Assembly (NCBI GenBank): GCA_016794505.1 | Contig: JAEUJZ010000171.1 | Span: forward strand, 62,001-126,000 | From: Myxococcales bacterium | GTDB taxonomy: Bacteria > Myxococcota_A > Polyangia > Palsa-1104 > JAEUJZ01 | DNA: 64,000 nucleotides | Reading direction: 5' to 3' | Part shown: one piece after another, positions 40,227 through 49,027 of the stretch | How positions within the stretch are numbered: the first letter of the stretch is position 1 | Layout of the letters: each line of letters opens with the position of its first letter | Notes under the pieces: generated by a model | What the model saw: the letters and a program-made list of their open reading frames with translations, nothing else | Told to the model about the DNA's origin: nothing | Database searches by the model: none | Made by a program: the position numbers and the translations under genes

Positions 40227-41819
40227 TCAGGCGTCCCTTGCTTTGACTGCCGACGGCAGGCCGGGGAGGAGGAAGTCTTGGTCTTGGGGGCGCAGAACGC
40301 CGACGGGACTGCCGAGAAGCAGCCGGACACGCGCCACGCGAGCGTCCCACAGCAGGATGTCGAGGTTGTCATCGCCATCGAAGTCGCCGCTGATCAGGCG
40401 GGTGAAGCGATGCGTCGAGCCCACTTGATATTGCGCAGGTGGGTTAAACATGCCGCCGCCCGCACCGATTAAGACATAGACGGCATTGTTGGTCCCGACA
40501 TCTACGCTAGCGATGATGTCCGGGATTTTGTCTTGATTTAAATCAGATACAAACACGGAGCTGGGGAAATTTAATAAATCCTGTACTCGCTCAAAGGCGC
40601 TTGCCGGGAATTGTACTTTGCTAGATACAACAGCAAGCACGCCATTCACTGTGCCTCCAGTCATTGTCGTTATTTTCCCAGAAACCACGAAATCGGCGGC
40701 GGCGTCGTTGTTTAAGTCCAGCATTCGCAGGTTTGAGATTTGCTGGAACGTGAATGGCTGCGTAAGGGCATACCCTGACGCCGTACTCGAAAAGCGCCCA
40801 AAGCCGAGACCACGGAATGCGACGAGGCTGTGGACACCTGCGCCATCGATGATCGCGACCAGCAGGTCGACCTTGCCGTCTGCGTCCAGATCGCCAATGC
40901 CCGCACGGGTTGCCTTGATCTTGCTACCAAGCGGAATTTGGCTATTAAATTCGAGTTTTCCTTGACCATTATTCATGAATATGATCAAGACTCCATCGTC
41001 AGGATTGGTAATGCTTTCTGTTGGAGCGATTAGATCGTCAAATCCATCTCCGTTTATGTCGCCGAATGCGATGTCGCCAGATAGCTTTCCATATCCCGAT
41101 ACTGGCATAAGATTTGCGAAATAGCCAGTTCCGTCCCCTATTACGCTAAATAGGGAATTATTGCCATAGGCAGCCAAGTCAATCACTCCGTCTTGATTTA
41201 GATCGGTAAGTGCCAAATCATCGACAAAGAGGGTGCTGGTGGCATCTGGCAGCGGCGAGAAGTTGACCTGCCCGACGTTGTACGAGAACAGGCCCGAGCG
41301 CTCGGTCTCGCCACCGTCGGCTTGCACGAGCCGAACGATGGACGGCCCCAGGCGGCCCATCGAGGACGGCAGCGTGGCCACCAGCTTGCCTTGGTGTACG
41401 ACCTCGACGTGGGGCGATACGTGTTGGTCGAAGAAGACCTTGATGCCGTTTCTGAAATAGCGGCCGTTTATGGTGATTGGAATGCCGCCGCTGGCCGGGC
41501 CAAGTGGAGGCTCGACCGTGTCCAGGATCACGTTGGTGGCGCAGCGACCGAGGTGCTCATAACAGATCTGGTCGGGCCCGGTTGGCTCACAGGGCGGCTG
41601 ACCCACGCCGCAGGAAGGGCCAAACGGCACGCAGGTCTCGCGCTCGGGGTGACAGTACTCGACGTCCTGCTTGCAGTTGCCGGGGTAGGCGACGCAATTT
41701 TTGAAGTTCTGCCGGCTGAGGCCGCCCCATATCGCCTCGCAGCTAACCAAGAGGGGAAGAAGTAGCAGGGCAAAGAGCACCCGCTGCGTTCCCCGCAGAC
41801 TGACCTGGGATGCATGCAT
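40227..41819 (-). CDS. FG-GAP/IPT lipoprotein, C-terminally truncated by the element
   Basis: The ATG at 41819 gives a signal peptide with lipobox LVSC before EAIWGG. A Cys-rich segment follows (several C pairs, residues about 35-90), then an IPT/TIG domain (PPLGPASGGIPITINGRYF) and FG-GAP/VCBS repeats with calcium-type loops such as DLNQDGVIDLAAY, DINGDGFDDLIAP and DFDGDDNLDILLW. Host sequence stops at the GCGTC core (40231-40235); the last alanine and TGA come from the element. The missing final repeat is at 30215-30310. The middle part (about 40480-41240) is more AT-rich than either end. The intact protein was probably a surface beta-propeller adhesin or receptor. Confidence 0.85.
   Translation of the reverse strand: MHASQVSLRGTQRVLFALLLLPLLVSCEAIWGGLSRQNFKNCVAYPGNCKQDVEYCHPERETCVPFGPSCGVGQPPCEPTGPDQICYEHLGRCATNVILDTVEPPLGPASGGIPITINGRYFRNGIKVFFDQHVSPHVEVVHQGKLVATLPSSMGRLGPSIVRLVQADGGETERSGLFSYNVGQVNFSPLPDATSTLFVDDLALTDLNQDGVIDLAAYGNNSLFSVIGDGTGYFANLMPVSGYGKLSGDIAFGDINGDGFDDLIAPTESITNPDDGVLIIFMNNGQGKLEFNSQIPLGSKIKATRAGIGDLDADGKVDLLVAIIDGAGVHSLVAFRGLGFGRFSSTASGYALTQPFTFQQISNLRMLDLNNDAAADFVVSGKITTMTGGTVNGVLAVVSSKVQFPASAFERVQDLLNFPSSVFVSDLNQDKIPDIIASVDVGTNNAVYVLIGAGGGMFNPPAQYQVGSTHRFTRLISGDFDGDDNLDILLWDARVARVRLLLGSPVGVLRPQDQDFLLPGLPSAVKARDA
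40231..40235. other. Right recombination junction (core GCGTC)
   Basis: Matches the left junction at 30306-30310, with the recombinase start 58 bases away inside the element. Host codons to the right stay in frame with the remnant at 30215-30310. Confidence 0.6.
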
Positions 41820-41906
41820 CGTCGATGTCCTATCCGGCGGCTGCATGCGGCACTGCGCCGCTCACTCGGGAAGCAAGGCTCTTTAGAATGTGCGTCGCGG
41901 TACCGC

Positions 41907-43541
41907 TTACTTGCGACGCGGGCCGGGGATCGCAACAAGGATCACGCCGGCCAAGGTCAAGGCGACTCCACCAAGCATGATGCCGCCGCCCGTCGGTGCC
42001 GAGTTATAGACCACGCGGCAAGTGCCATTTGAAACCAGGGGCGGGCGCACGCACTGATCTTCCAGAAGGACTCCCGAGAGGCCGAACCCGACGAGGCCGA
42101 GGCCGAGACCCATGGCTGTAATGCCCGTCGCGATGCGCCAGGTGGGGCGGGGCTCGCGCCCTTTCGGCGGCGCTTTTTCGACCAGGGGCGGCGGCGGCGG
42201 CGGCGGCGGGGGAGGAGGCCTCAGCGCGGCCGGGGCGGGCTCTGGTGTGTCGCTCTGCAGCGACACGGACAGTGGGACACGCTTGTTTTCTCCGACGCGG
42301 ATGCTGCGTTTTTCGGGGGAATAGCCGGGCAGGGCCAGCGCCACGTCGTGGCTGCCTTCCCAGACCGTGACCGCAAGCGGCGTCTTGCCCAGCACCTCGC
42401 CCGAAGCGGTGCGGACCTCGGCGCCCTGCGGCTCGCTCGAAAGCTCGATCGTGCCGCGCTTGCGTCGGACGCCCTCTTGAAGAAGCTGCGCGATGGCTTC
42501 TTTCAGCGTGCTGGCCGCTTGGTCCAGCGTACAGGGACCGCAGCCTTTGCTGGCGCTAGCGGCGGGCTCGCTGACGGCCGTGTGAAGCAGCGTTAAGTCA
42601 AACTGCCAGCTCTGTCCCGTCGGAGCCTCTTTGCTTTGCGCTTTGTAGCTGACGATGAACTCGGCCTTGTTGTCGCGGGCCAGATCGCGCTGACAGCCCG
42701 CTTGATCTAGGCAGTCTTTGTGTTTCGGCGCCGCAGCAAGCGCGACGTCGAGCGGCATGACCGCCAAGCGCTCGGTCAAGGCCACCTGCTCGAACTGCTC
42801 GCTCAGGTTGCGCTGGGTCGCATCGGGCAGGCTGCGCGTCGACGGCGACGGCACGACGATCAGAGCCGGACGCACCGTAAAGACCACCGCGCTCGACGTC
42901 GCATTGAAGCGCATCTCGATCAGGCGGCCGTTTACCACCTGCACCGGGCTCGCGAGCTTCTTCGAGGCATATTCCAAAGACAGGTTGTGCAGGCCTCCCG
43001 GCAGAAGTAGCGGCAGCGGCAAAGGCAAGACGCCAATCGGCCGATCGTCGATGACAACCAAGGCCCCTGGGTCGGCCAGCAGTGATAGCTCGCCAGCCGG
43101 TGGGCGCGCTTGCCGCAGGACTTTCTGGGCTTCTTCCGTCGTCTGAGGAGCATCTTGCATGCGCTCTGGATCGGCTAAATAGCGACGCATCAGATCCTGC
43201 GCTTCGACCAGCTTGCCTTCGGCTGCGGCGACGCGCCCCAGGTGAAACAAGGTCCCGGGATCGGCATCGCGACGGTACGCATCACCCAGCTGTCGCGTGG
43301 CTGCGGCAAAGTCGCGCGAGGCGATGATCGCGTTGATGCGATCGACAAAGGCAGCGTCCAGCACCTTGGCATCTTTGCTGCGCCGGCTCTTGGACTTGGA
43401 CTTGCTCGCGCTGCTTCCGTCCTCCGCGGATCGCGACGAACGATGACTGCGGGCAAGGGCCTGTTCAAGCGGCCACAGGCCGCCGAGCAGCAGGCACAGC
43501 CAAAGCACCATGCGCCACGACCCTGGCCAGCGCGTCCGCAC
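41907..43541 (-). CDS. PEGA-domain membrane/exported protein
   Basis: The start is set at the GTG at 43541, with GGAG at good spacing and a basic n-region before the signal-like VLWLCLLLGGLWPLEQALA. ATG 43511 is an alternative. The longer frame toward 44195 overlaps another gene and is rejected. The protein has a Ser/Lys-rich stretch and a short TPR-like helical region with GTLFHLGRVAAAEGKLVEA. A divergent domain follows, then a PEGA-type repeat (SSEPQGAEVRTASGEVLGKTP, then PGYSPEKRSI). A poly-Pro run leads to two C-terminal hydrophobic helices. It may be a periplasmic or secreted regulator-like protein of the kind common in myxobacteria. Function unknown. Confidence 0.7.
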   Translation of the reverse strand: MRTRWPGSWRMVLWLCLLLGGLWPLEQALARSHRSSRSAEDGSSASKSKSKSRRSKDAKVLDAAFVDRINAIIASRDFAAATRQLGDAYRRDADPGTLFHLGRVAAAEGKLVEAQDLMRRYLADPERMQDAPQTTEEAQKVLRQARPPAGELSLLADPGALVVIDDRPIGVLPLPLPLLLPGGLHNLSLEYASKKLASPVQVVNGRLIEMRFNATSSAVVFTVRPALIVVPSPSTRSLPDATQRNLSEQFEQVALTERLAVMPLDVALAAAPKHKDCLDQAGCQRDLARDNKAEFIVSYKAQSKEAPTGQSWQFDLTLLHTAVSEPAASASKGCGPCTLDQAASTLKEAIAQLLQEGVRRKRGTIELSSEPQGAEVRTASGEVLGKTPLAVTVWEGSHDVALALPGYSPEKRSIRVGENKRVPLSVSLQSDTPEPAPAALRPPPPPPPPPPPLVEKAPPKGREPRPTWRIATGITAMGLGLGLVGFGLSGVLLEDQCVRPPLVSNGTCRVVYNSAPTGGGIMLGGVALTLAGVILVAIPGPRRK

Positions 43542-43713
43542 TTCATGCGCTCCATTCGATTCGCGCTGGGCCACGAGCGGTGCGTCGCTCCAAGACTGTA
43601 CCCGAGGCTGTCTGACGATCAGCGAGTGCATGCGTGGGCAGAACCAGCATATCACGCTAGCCCACAGCGGGACGCGAGCAGGTCTTGCTTGATATGCTCG
43701 ATCGGAGGCTCTT

Positions 43714-44922
43714 ATGCACGACGAACATCGCTTCCCCTTCCCCCAGTGCGGACCCCGACGGCCGGGCGCCGCTGCCAGCGACCGGCTGCGTCGCCAGCAC
43801 GGCCTTGGGCTGGCTTTGCTGGGTGTGCTGTGCGGAGCTGGCTGCGGCAGCGAGCAGGCCAGTCCGCGCATGGCGGCCGATCTGTTCTTGGCCCGTGCCG
43901 ACCTGGTCATTGGGGTGGCGCCCAAGGCTGTGGTGATCAACGACTTCGATCGCGATGGCCAAGTCGACATGGTCGCAGCCCGCGCCACCGGAAGCGGCTC
44001 CTTGAGCATGCTCATCGCCCGCGGCAACAACACGTTCGCCCGTGCCGAAATCAACAACCGCTTCGGCGACACACCGTTTGACTTGGTCCTGGCCGATCTC
44101 GATGGCGACGGCCGCACCGATGCGGCTGCACCGCTGTATTTAGGAGGCGAGCTGGCCGTTCTGTGGGGGGCCGACGCGCAAGACCGGCTGGCCATCCCCA
44201 GCGAAGGCTCGCACCCCTATGCCCTTGTCGCGCTCGATCTCGATGGAAAGAACGGTCGCGATCTGCTGACGACCACGCAGGTGGGAAAGACGCTGAACGT
44301 CTTTTTGAACCAGGGTTCGCGAATGTTCGGCACTGCGGTGAAGTACACATTTGACACGGCCCCGGCTGGCTTTGCCGTCGGAGATTTCGACGGTTCAGGA
44401 CCCGCGAGCCTGGATGTCGCGATCGCCCTGCCGGGCAGCAACAAAGTTCGCGTATGGCCGGGCAACGCAACCGGAGGCTTTGACACCACGCGTGCCACGG
44501 ATCTGAGCGTCGGCAAGAACCCGATCACCGTCGTCGCGGGCCTGCTGAACGCAGACAGCCTGCCCGACCTGATTGTTGCCAATGCCGGCGAACGAACGAT
44601 CAGCGTGCTTTTGGGCAGCAGCGCAGGGTTTGGCAGCGCTCAGACGTATTCCGTCGGAGACAACCCAACGGGCATCGCCATCGCCGACCTCGATCAAGAC
44701 GGAATCGCCGACGTCGTGGTGACCAATCGCAGCAGCAACAACCTGACCATTCTGCGCGGCACGGGCACGGGCGCCTTGCAGGCCATCGGGGACTTGGCTA
44801 CGCGCGAGCAGCCCGAGGGCTTGGCCATCGGCGATGTCACGAACGATGGCCTTCCCGATATCGCCGTCGCCAACGTCGACGCTGACGTCATCAGCGTCTT
44901 TGCCGGCAAGGCCAAAAAGTAG
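43714..44922 (+). CDS. FG-GAP/VCBS-repeat lipoprotein
   Basis: This 402-residue protein starts at an ATG with GGAGG at 6 bases. The signal segment ends in CGAGC, a good lipobox. The rest is a series of about seven FG-GAP-like repeats. Each contains a D-x-D/N-x-D-G-x-x-D calcium loop (DFDRDGQVDMVAA, DLDGDGRTDAAAP, DLDQDGIADVVVT, DVTNDGLPDIAVA and others), predicting one beta-propeller. It lies divergently next to the PEGA gene and near two other FG-GAP lipoproteins in the window. It is probably surface-exposed; ligand unknown. Confidence 0.88.
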   Translation: MHDEHRFPFPQCGPRRPGAAASDRLRRQHGLGLALLGVLCGAGCGSEQASPRMAADLFLARADLVIGVAPKAVVINDFDRDGQVDMVAARATGSGSLSMLIARGNNTFARAEINNRFGDTPFDLVLADLDGDGRTDAAAPLYLGGELAVLWGADAQDRLAIPSEGSHPYALVALDLDGKNGRDLLTTTQVGKTLNVFLNQGSRMFGTAVKYTFDTAPAGFAVGDFDGSGPASLDVAIALPGSNKVRVWPGNATGGFDTTRATDLSVGKNPITVVAGLLNADSLPDLIVANAGERTISVLLGSSAGFGSAQTYSVGDNPTGIAIADLDQDGIADVVVTNRSSNNLTILRGTGTGALQAIGDLATREQPEGLAIGDVTNDGLPDIAVANVDADVISVFAGKAKK

Positions 44923-44948
44923 TCACGCCGCCTCGCCTCTGCCAGCGC

Positions 44949-44995
44949 GCCAGATCCGAAAGCCAGATCCTAAAAGCCAGATCCTAAAGAAGATC
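44949..44995 (+). repeat. Short degenerate direct repeats
   Basis: Three near copies of CCAGATCC(T/G)AAA occur in the spacer before the sigma factor gene, with a fourth partial copy (AAGATCC). They are close to the expected promoter of that gene but do not resemble a known ECF promoter. Confidence 0.4.
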
Positions 44996-45037
44996 CGCGG
45001 CTTGACCCTGCCGCCTGACGCGTGGGACGATGGCCTC

Positions 45038-45550
45038 ATGGCCACCGTCAGCGGTACGCCGGACATCGGCGCCCTGTTTCGATTGCATGGCCCCATGGTG
45101 TACCGACGCGCTCTGCGCCTGCTTGGTCGCAAAGAAGACGCCGAGGAAGCGACACAAGAAGTGTTCATCCGCGTCATGCGCAGCATGCATGAGTTTCAAG
45201 GCAGAAGCAGCGTCACGACCTGGCTGTATCAAGTCACGACCAACTACTGCCTGAACCAGCTACGCGATCATTCGCGACGAAGGCAGCTCTTGGCGGAAAA
45301 CGTCCTGCGCGAAGAAAACAGCAGTGCTTCCGAGAGCGATCTTTTGCACCTGCGTCGCCTGCTCAGCGAAGCCGACGAACAGCAGGCACGGGCCGCCGTG
45401 TACGTCTATCTTGACGGCATGAGCCACGAAGAAGCGGCCGAACTTCTGGGCGTATCCAAGCGCACGGTCGGCAACTTTGTCGAGCGCTTCCTGACCTGGG
45501 CCCGCCAGCGCGGCGCCGAAAGCGATCGGCCAAAGAAAGAGTCCGCATGA
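45038..45550 (+). CDS. ECF-type RNA polymerase sigma factor
   Basis: The ATG at 45038 gives 170 residues, normal for an ECF sigma factor; a longer frame upstream overlaps the FG-GAP gene and is rejected. Region 2 has GPMVYRRALRLLG and a DAEEATQEVFIRVMR helix that binds the -10. Region 4 has SHEEAAELLGVSKRTVGNF, the helix-turn-helix for the -35. The next gene, 99 bases on, is a zinc-finger anti-sigma-like membrane protein, so the pair is probably a cell-surface signalling unit. The FG-GAP and DUF481 envelope genes nearby are possible targets. Confidence 0.9.
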   Translation: MATVSGTPDIGALFRLHGPMVYRRALRLLGRKEDAEEATQEVFIRVMRSMHEFQGRSSVTTWLYQVTTNYCLNQLRDHSRRRQLLAENVLREENSSASESDLLHLRRLLSEADEQQARAAVYVYLDGMSHEEAAELLGVSKRTVGNFVERFLTWARQRGAESDRPKKESA

Positions 45551-45649
45551 CAGGCTGCGTCGATCTTGGTCCCATTCGCCCGGTGCCCTTGCCCAACCGA
45601 GGACCCTGCGTGTCCAAGTCTGCAAATGCGTGTGTAAGCCAGGTGGACG

Positions 45650-46492
45650 ATGGATAAGAACCCTCAGCAGGAGCCCTGGATGCGGCTGGCCTCCGGCAAT
45701 CCCGGCTGCCCATCCGACTTTGCGCTCGATCGCTTGCAGGCGGGTGAGCTAGGCGAAGCACAGGCTTCGTCGCTGCGGCAGCACATTGCCCAGTGTTCGC
45801 CGTGTGAAGGACGTATGGCTACGCGACAGGCCGGCTTTGCCGCCCTGGTCGATCTCGACGAGCGTCGCATGCTGGCCACCATTCGCCGCCGGCTCGATGA
45901 GGATCCACCCTCGGTGCGAAGTCGCCTGCTGGCTGCCCTGCGCCGTCTGTCGGTCCCGCTGGTGGCAGCGACGGGCCTGGCCGTCTTGGCCGTCGTGCTG
46001 ATCGGCCGCGCGCCGCTGGGAACAGGCCGCGCCCCTGGAACCGACCCTGGGACTGACCCTGGGACTGACCCTGGGAATGATCAGACCCGCGAAAAAGGCG
46101 GGCTATCGCTGTCCGTGTTTCGTTTGGTCGACGGCCACGCCCAACAGGCGCTGAGCGGAGACCACTTCGCGGCGGGGGACCGCCTGCGCTTCGTCGTCGA
46201 TCTGCCGAGCGCAGGACAGGTGGCCGTGCTCGGCGTCGAGTCGCAAGGCGGCCTCTATGTGGCATGGCCCACGCTGCCTCGCGACACCCAGCGGCCAGCC
46301 GGCAAAAAGCAAGAGCTACCAGGGGCCGTGGCGCTCGATGCTTCCGTCGGAAAAGAGACCCTGTATCTGGTTCTGTGCCCGAGCTCTGGACCTGCCCCCA
46401 GCAGCGCCTGCGAGGCGGCCGGCAGCGTCGATGCAGTGCCCCGCTGCCCACGCGGCTGTCAGCTTTCCGCCTTCGTTCTAAACAAAAACTAA
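45650..46492 (+). CDS. Anti-sigma-like zinc-finger membrane protein with DUF4384-type domain
   Basis: This 280-residue protein has H45-x3-C49-x2-C52 in an N-terminal helical zinc-finger anti-sigma arrangement. A single membrane segment follows near residues 103-122 (VPLVAATGLAVLAVVLIG). The outer part has a GTDP tandem stretch and then a beta domain with GDRLRFVVDLPSAGQ and GGLYVAWP, which resembles DUF4384. It would hold the upstream ECF sigma factor at the inner face of the membrane and release it on a periplasmic signal. The C-terminus has four extra cysteines near the end. Confidence 0.75.
   Translation: MDKNPQQEPWMRLASGNPGCPSDFALDRLQAGELGEAQASSLRQHIAQCSPCEGRMATRQAGFAALVDLDERRMLATIRRRLDEDPPSVRSRLLAALRRLSVPLVAATGLAVLAVVLIGRAPLGTGRAPGTDPGTDPGTDPGNDQTREKGGLSLSVFRLVDGHAQQALSGDHFAAGDRLRFVVDLPSAGQVAVLGVESQGGLYVAWPTLPRDTQRPAGKKQELPGAVALDASVGKETLYLVLCPSSGPAPSSACEAAGSVDAVPRCPRGCQLSAFVLNKN
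46033..46080 (+). repeat. Four copies of a 12-bp repeat in the anti-sigma-like gene
   Basis: CCCTGGGACTGA-type units repeat head to tail and encode the GTDP run just outside the membrane segment. The in-frame expansion probably only lengthens a linker. Confidence 0.85.
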
Positions 46493-46699
46493 GCCCCGTC
46501 TCATCACGCCCCCCCTCTCTCTCTCTCTCGCCGGCTCTCGCCGCACGCGGGCGGGCCAACGTGGCAGTCGATGCATCGCCGCACCGCCGCACCGCCGACG
46601 CGGTCGTTCCCCAGATAAATTTTGCCCGCCTAGAACGACTGCGCGACTATCCACACGCTAGAAACAACGCACTTACCCGCTGAAGGAGCTTGAAAGGAA

Positions 46700-47722
46700 A
46701 TGAGCAGCGCATCCCGTCGCCTACTTACCCTGGGTCTTTTGTCTTCGTTTGTTTGGGTTGGCACCGCTTCGGCCCAGACCGACGCGCCGCCGCCGCCGCC
46801 ACCACCCGCGCCAGTTCCCGAGGCACAGGCCCCGCCGCCACCGCCACCGCCACCGCCCGGCAAGGACGCCAAGTACGAGTTTGGCAAAGTCGAAGAGGTC
46901 AAGACCGTGGTCTGGAAGGCGAGCGCCTCGGCTGGCTTTTCGGCCGCGACCGGCAACGCCGAGGTGCTGAACTTCTCAGGCGGCGGCTTGGTCTCGCGCA
47001 ATGACGGCAAGAACAAGGTCCAAGTCACCGTCGAAGGTCTGTATAGCAACACCAAGCAGCCCAATGGTTTTATCGACACCAACAACAACAAGGTTCTCGA
47101 TGCCGATGAATCGATAAACGATCCATTGCTTACCGAGACCGCAGCCAATCTCAAGGGGCTGGCGCGCTACGACCGTTTCTTTACCACAAACAACACCGTC
47201 TTTGCGACGTTCTTCGCGGGCTTCGATAACCCCGCTAGTAAACAGTATTTCTTAGGCGGACAGCTGGGCTATGCGCGTCAAATCGTGAAAACCAAGATGC
47301 ACGAAATGTTTGGCGAAGTCGGCGGTGACTTTACCTATGACTACTTGCGTGCGCCAGATCCGTCCCCCATGGGATTTAGTCCCGAAGTCATCCTGGGCTC
47401 CGGCCGCTTGTTCCTGGGCTATGTGCTGTCGGTCAACACCCACACATCGGTGCGAGCCAATGTTGAAACGCTGATCAACCTCAATGCACTGACCATCGGT
47501 GATCGCAGTGTCGGTGCGGCTGAAGCGACGCGCGTAAATGGCAAGCTAGAATTTACGACGCAGATCTGGAAGCCGATTAGCTTCCGTGCGGCATTCACGG
47601 CGCGCTTCAACAACGCCCCGGCGCCTTCGACCAGGTATCCTTCAGTGAAGGAACACCCAGAACACTACAATAGGAAGCTCGATACCCTGACCGAGCTTGG
47701 CTTGGTCGTGAACTTCATCTAG
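46700..47722 (+). CDS. DUF481 outer-membrane beta-barrel protein
   Basis: This 340-residue protein starts at an ATG with AAAGGA at close spacing. It has a signal peptide (cut after SAQ) and then a Pro-rich linker encoded by CCG repeats. The barrel shows alternating strands such as WKASASAGFSAATGNAE, LARYDRFFTTNNTVFATFFAGF and FLGYVLSVNTHTSVRANVET, and ends in LGLVVNFI with an aromatic-like hydrophobic end. This is the DUF481 pattern of small outer-membrane barrels of unknown function. It may be a target of the upstream sigma factor. A CT-rich stretch lies in the 207-base spacer before it. Confidence 0.8.
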   Translation: MSSASRRLLTLGLLSSFVWVGTASAQTDAPPPPPPPAPVPEAQAPPPPPPPPPGKDAKYEFGKVEEVKTVVWKASASAGFSAATGNAEVLNFSGGGLVSRNDGKNKVQVTVEGLYSNTKQPNGFIDTNNNKVLDADESINDPLLTETAANLKGLARYDRFFTTNNTVFATFFAGFDNPASKQYFLGGQLGYARQIVKTKMHEMFGEVGGDFTYDYLRAPDPSPMGFSPEVILGSGRLFLGYVLSVNTHTSVRANVETLINLNALTIGDRSVGAAEATRVNGKLEFTTQIWKPISFRAAFTARFNNAPAPSTRYPSVKEHPEHYNRKLDTLTELGLVVNFI

Positions 47723-47739
47723 CGTACCTGCTGCGTAAA

Positions 47740-47759
47740 CCGTCGTTGGGGGGCGACGG
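47740..47759 (+). terminator. Weak hairpin after the DUF481 gene
   Basis: CCGTCG and CGACGG form a 6-bp stem with an 8-base loop 18 bases after the stop. No T-run follows, so termination is uncertain. Confidence 0.3.
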
Positions 47760-47893
47760 GGAAAAGCGCGCCTCCGCTGCGGCCCGCGTACGGGGTACTG
47801 CTCTTTGGGGCCCGCATCGTTATGCGGCACTCGGCGGTTTCTTCCGGTTTTTATACTTCCCGAGCGTAGCAGCGTAGGTTCACAGTAAGCGAG

Positions 47894-48589
47894 CTACCAC
47901 GTCGATACCTTGTATTCCTTGGCACGGTTATCATATCGGGTTTTGGCTGCAGCGTCGATCTTCTGACAAAACTGCTGAGCCGGCGTCAGCTTGTCTTCAG
48001 TTCCCGATGGCATATATCCCCATTCGTACATCCACACCAGAATTTGATTGAGTACAGTCTCGAATTCAATATGTGGATTGATGCGACCGTAGTCGAGCTT
48101 GTTGTTCACATCGGCAAGCTGCTGTGCCGTCAAGCTAGTCTTTGCCTTGTTTGCTTCTTTCTTTAGCGTATCGAGAGTAGCAACAATGCCGTTATTCTTC
48201 GCTTGATCCATCCATGCGCCTTGGCGGTCCGCCTCATTGGTGCGATTGTCGGTATTGTTGTATATCGCAGGCGGAGGGACATTTTTACTGGCATAATTGA
48301 CAAAATCGCGCTTATACGATTCGTTCACGGCAATATGCGTCAATTCGTGGACGAGGTTGCCGATATTTCCAGATTGATATCTGACTTTATATCCATCAGA
48401 GGCTCCAGTGGCTTGATCATATTTACAGACTGCGTTGCCGCCTCCGGGGACTTGGGCATAGTCGGAATTCTTCACAAGCGCGGCCATCTTGCAGGCTTCC
48501 TTCAGCACGTTGCTGAGGGTTGACCCCGGCTTCATGACTTTGGCCATGTCTTGCAGCTTCTTGAGATCCTGGGCTGGGGTGGTCGGCAT
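47894..48589 (-). CDS. Small zincin-like (HEXXH) protein of unknown family
   Basis: The ATG at 48589 has GGAGG 7 bases upstream, giving 231 residues without a signal peptide. GNLVHELTHIAVNE contains H81-E82-x-x-H85 with E90 shortly after, an HEXXH zinc-protease site. The rest is polar, with TNEADRQGAWMDQ and a C-terminal VLVWMYEWGYMPSGTEDK-type helix (QILVWMYEWGY). Much of the gene is noticeably less GC-rich than its neighbours, suggesting recent acquisition. It may be a secreted or injected metallopeptidase effector, or a domestic enzyme. There are no partner genes to decide. Confidence 0.6.
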   Translation of the reverse strand: MPTTPAQDLKKLQDMAKVMKPGSTLSNVLKEACKMAALVKNSDYAQVPGGGNAVCKYDQATGASDGYKVRYQSGNIGNLVHELTHIAVNESYKRDFVNYASKNVPPPAIYNNTDNRTNEADRQGAWMDQAKNNGIVATLDTLKKEANKAKTSLTAQQLADVNNKLDYGRINPHIEFETVLNQILVWMYEWGYMPSGTEDKLTPAQQFCQKIDAAAKTRYDNRAKEYKVSTW

Positions 48590-49027
48590 CTGTTTTCCTC
48601 CGAGGGGCTCTGTCGAGCGATTGCGGACACCAGTCCTCATCGAACCCAAGCGACTGCTTGCCCGGCCGAGTCGAGGTCGAGCGCAGCGGCCTTGATGCCG
48701 CGCGCCCCCATGCGCACCGACGCTGCGGCAGACCCGCTTCAGGTACGTTTGCAGGACGTGCTTGGCGCAAACGCAAGCCCTGTGCCGGCTTGGCGGCGTG
48801 GGTGTTGCCGCCCATGGCTTAGGCCGTGGACTTGGCCGCTTTGCCACCGGGCCCTCGTCGAGGAATGGCCCCAGGCGCTTTTGTCTTGGGCCGCAGAGTC
48901 AGCGCTGCGCGGCCCTTTCCGCACCGCGTTCGCACAGCGTTCGCACAGCGCCGCCAAGCGTTCGCATCGGCCCCAAGCCCCGGCCGTGCGGCAGGCGGAG
49001 ACGAACGCCGGCTATCGGCAGGTGCCT
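48590..49027. other. 438-base region without a supported gene
   Basis: It separates the zincin-like gene from the aldose-epimerase gene, both on the minus strand. Long open frames here lack ribosome sites and look like high-GC chance frames. A short tandem GTTCGCACAGC repeat occurs near 48929-48950. It should contain the promoter of the zincin-like gene. Confidence 0.5.

Larger units (their letters stand above)
30306..40235. mobile_element. Serine-recombinase element inserted in an FG-GAP lipoprotein gene
   Basis: The boundaries come from the two halves of one gene: the 3' part ends at 30310 and the 5' part begins again at 40231, with GCGTC present at both junctions. Removing one GCGTC plus the DNA between restores an uninterrupted in-frame gene. 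The element is about 9.9 kb and looks less GC-rich than its surroundings. It carries a recombinase gene whose start is 58 bases from the right junction, as is usual when attP sits beside its integrase. Cargo: kinase-DsbA fusion, two zinc-finger proteins, an unknown protein, an XRE regulator, TcmP and a Gp37/Gp68-type protein. No transposase, plasmid or phage structural genes are seen. Confidence 0.82.

Noticed and set aside
30306..40235. tRNA-associated integrative element
   Set aside because: No tRNA gene or tRNA 3' end was found at either boundary; the target is a protein gene and the recombinase is a serine, not tyrosine, type.
40174..40350. Longer start for the serine recombinase
   Set aside because: The extension crosses the element boundary into the host gene and is Arg/Pro-rich noise; ATG 40173 has an excellent ribosome site.
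43542..44195. Upstream extension of the PEGA-domain gene
   Set aside because: It runs antisense through the FG-GAP gene at 43714 and lacks conserved content; a GTG at 43541 with a ribosome site and signal peptide is a better start.
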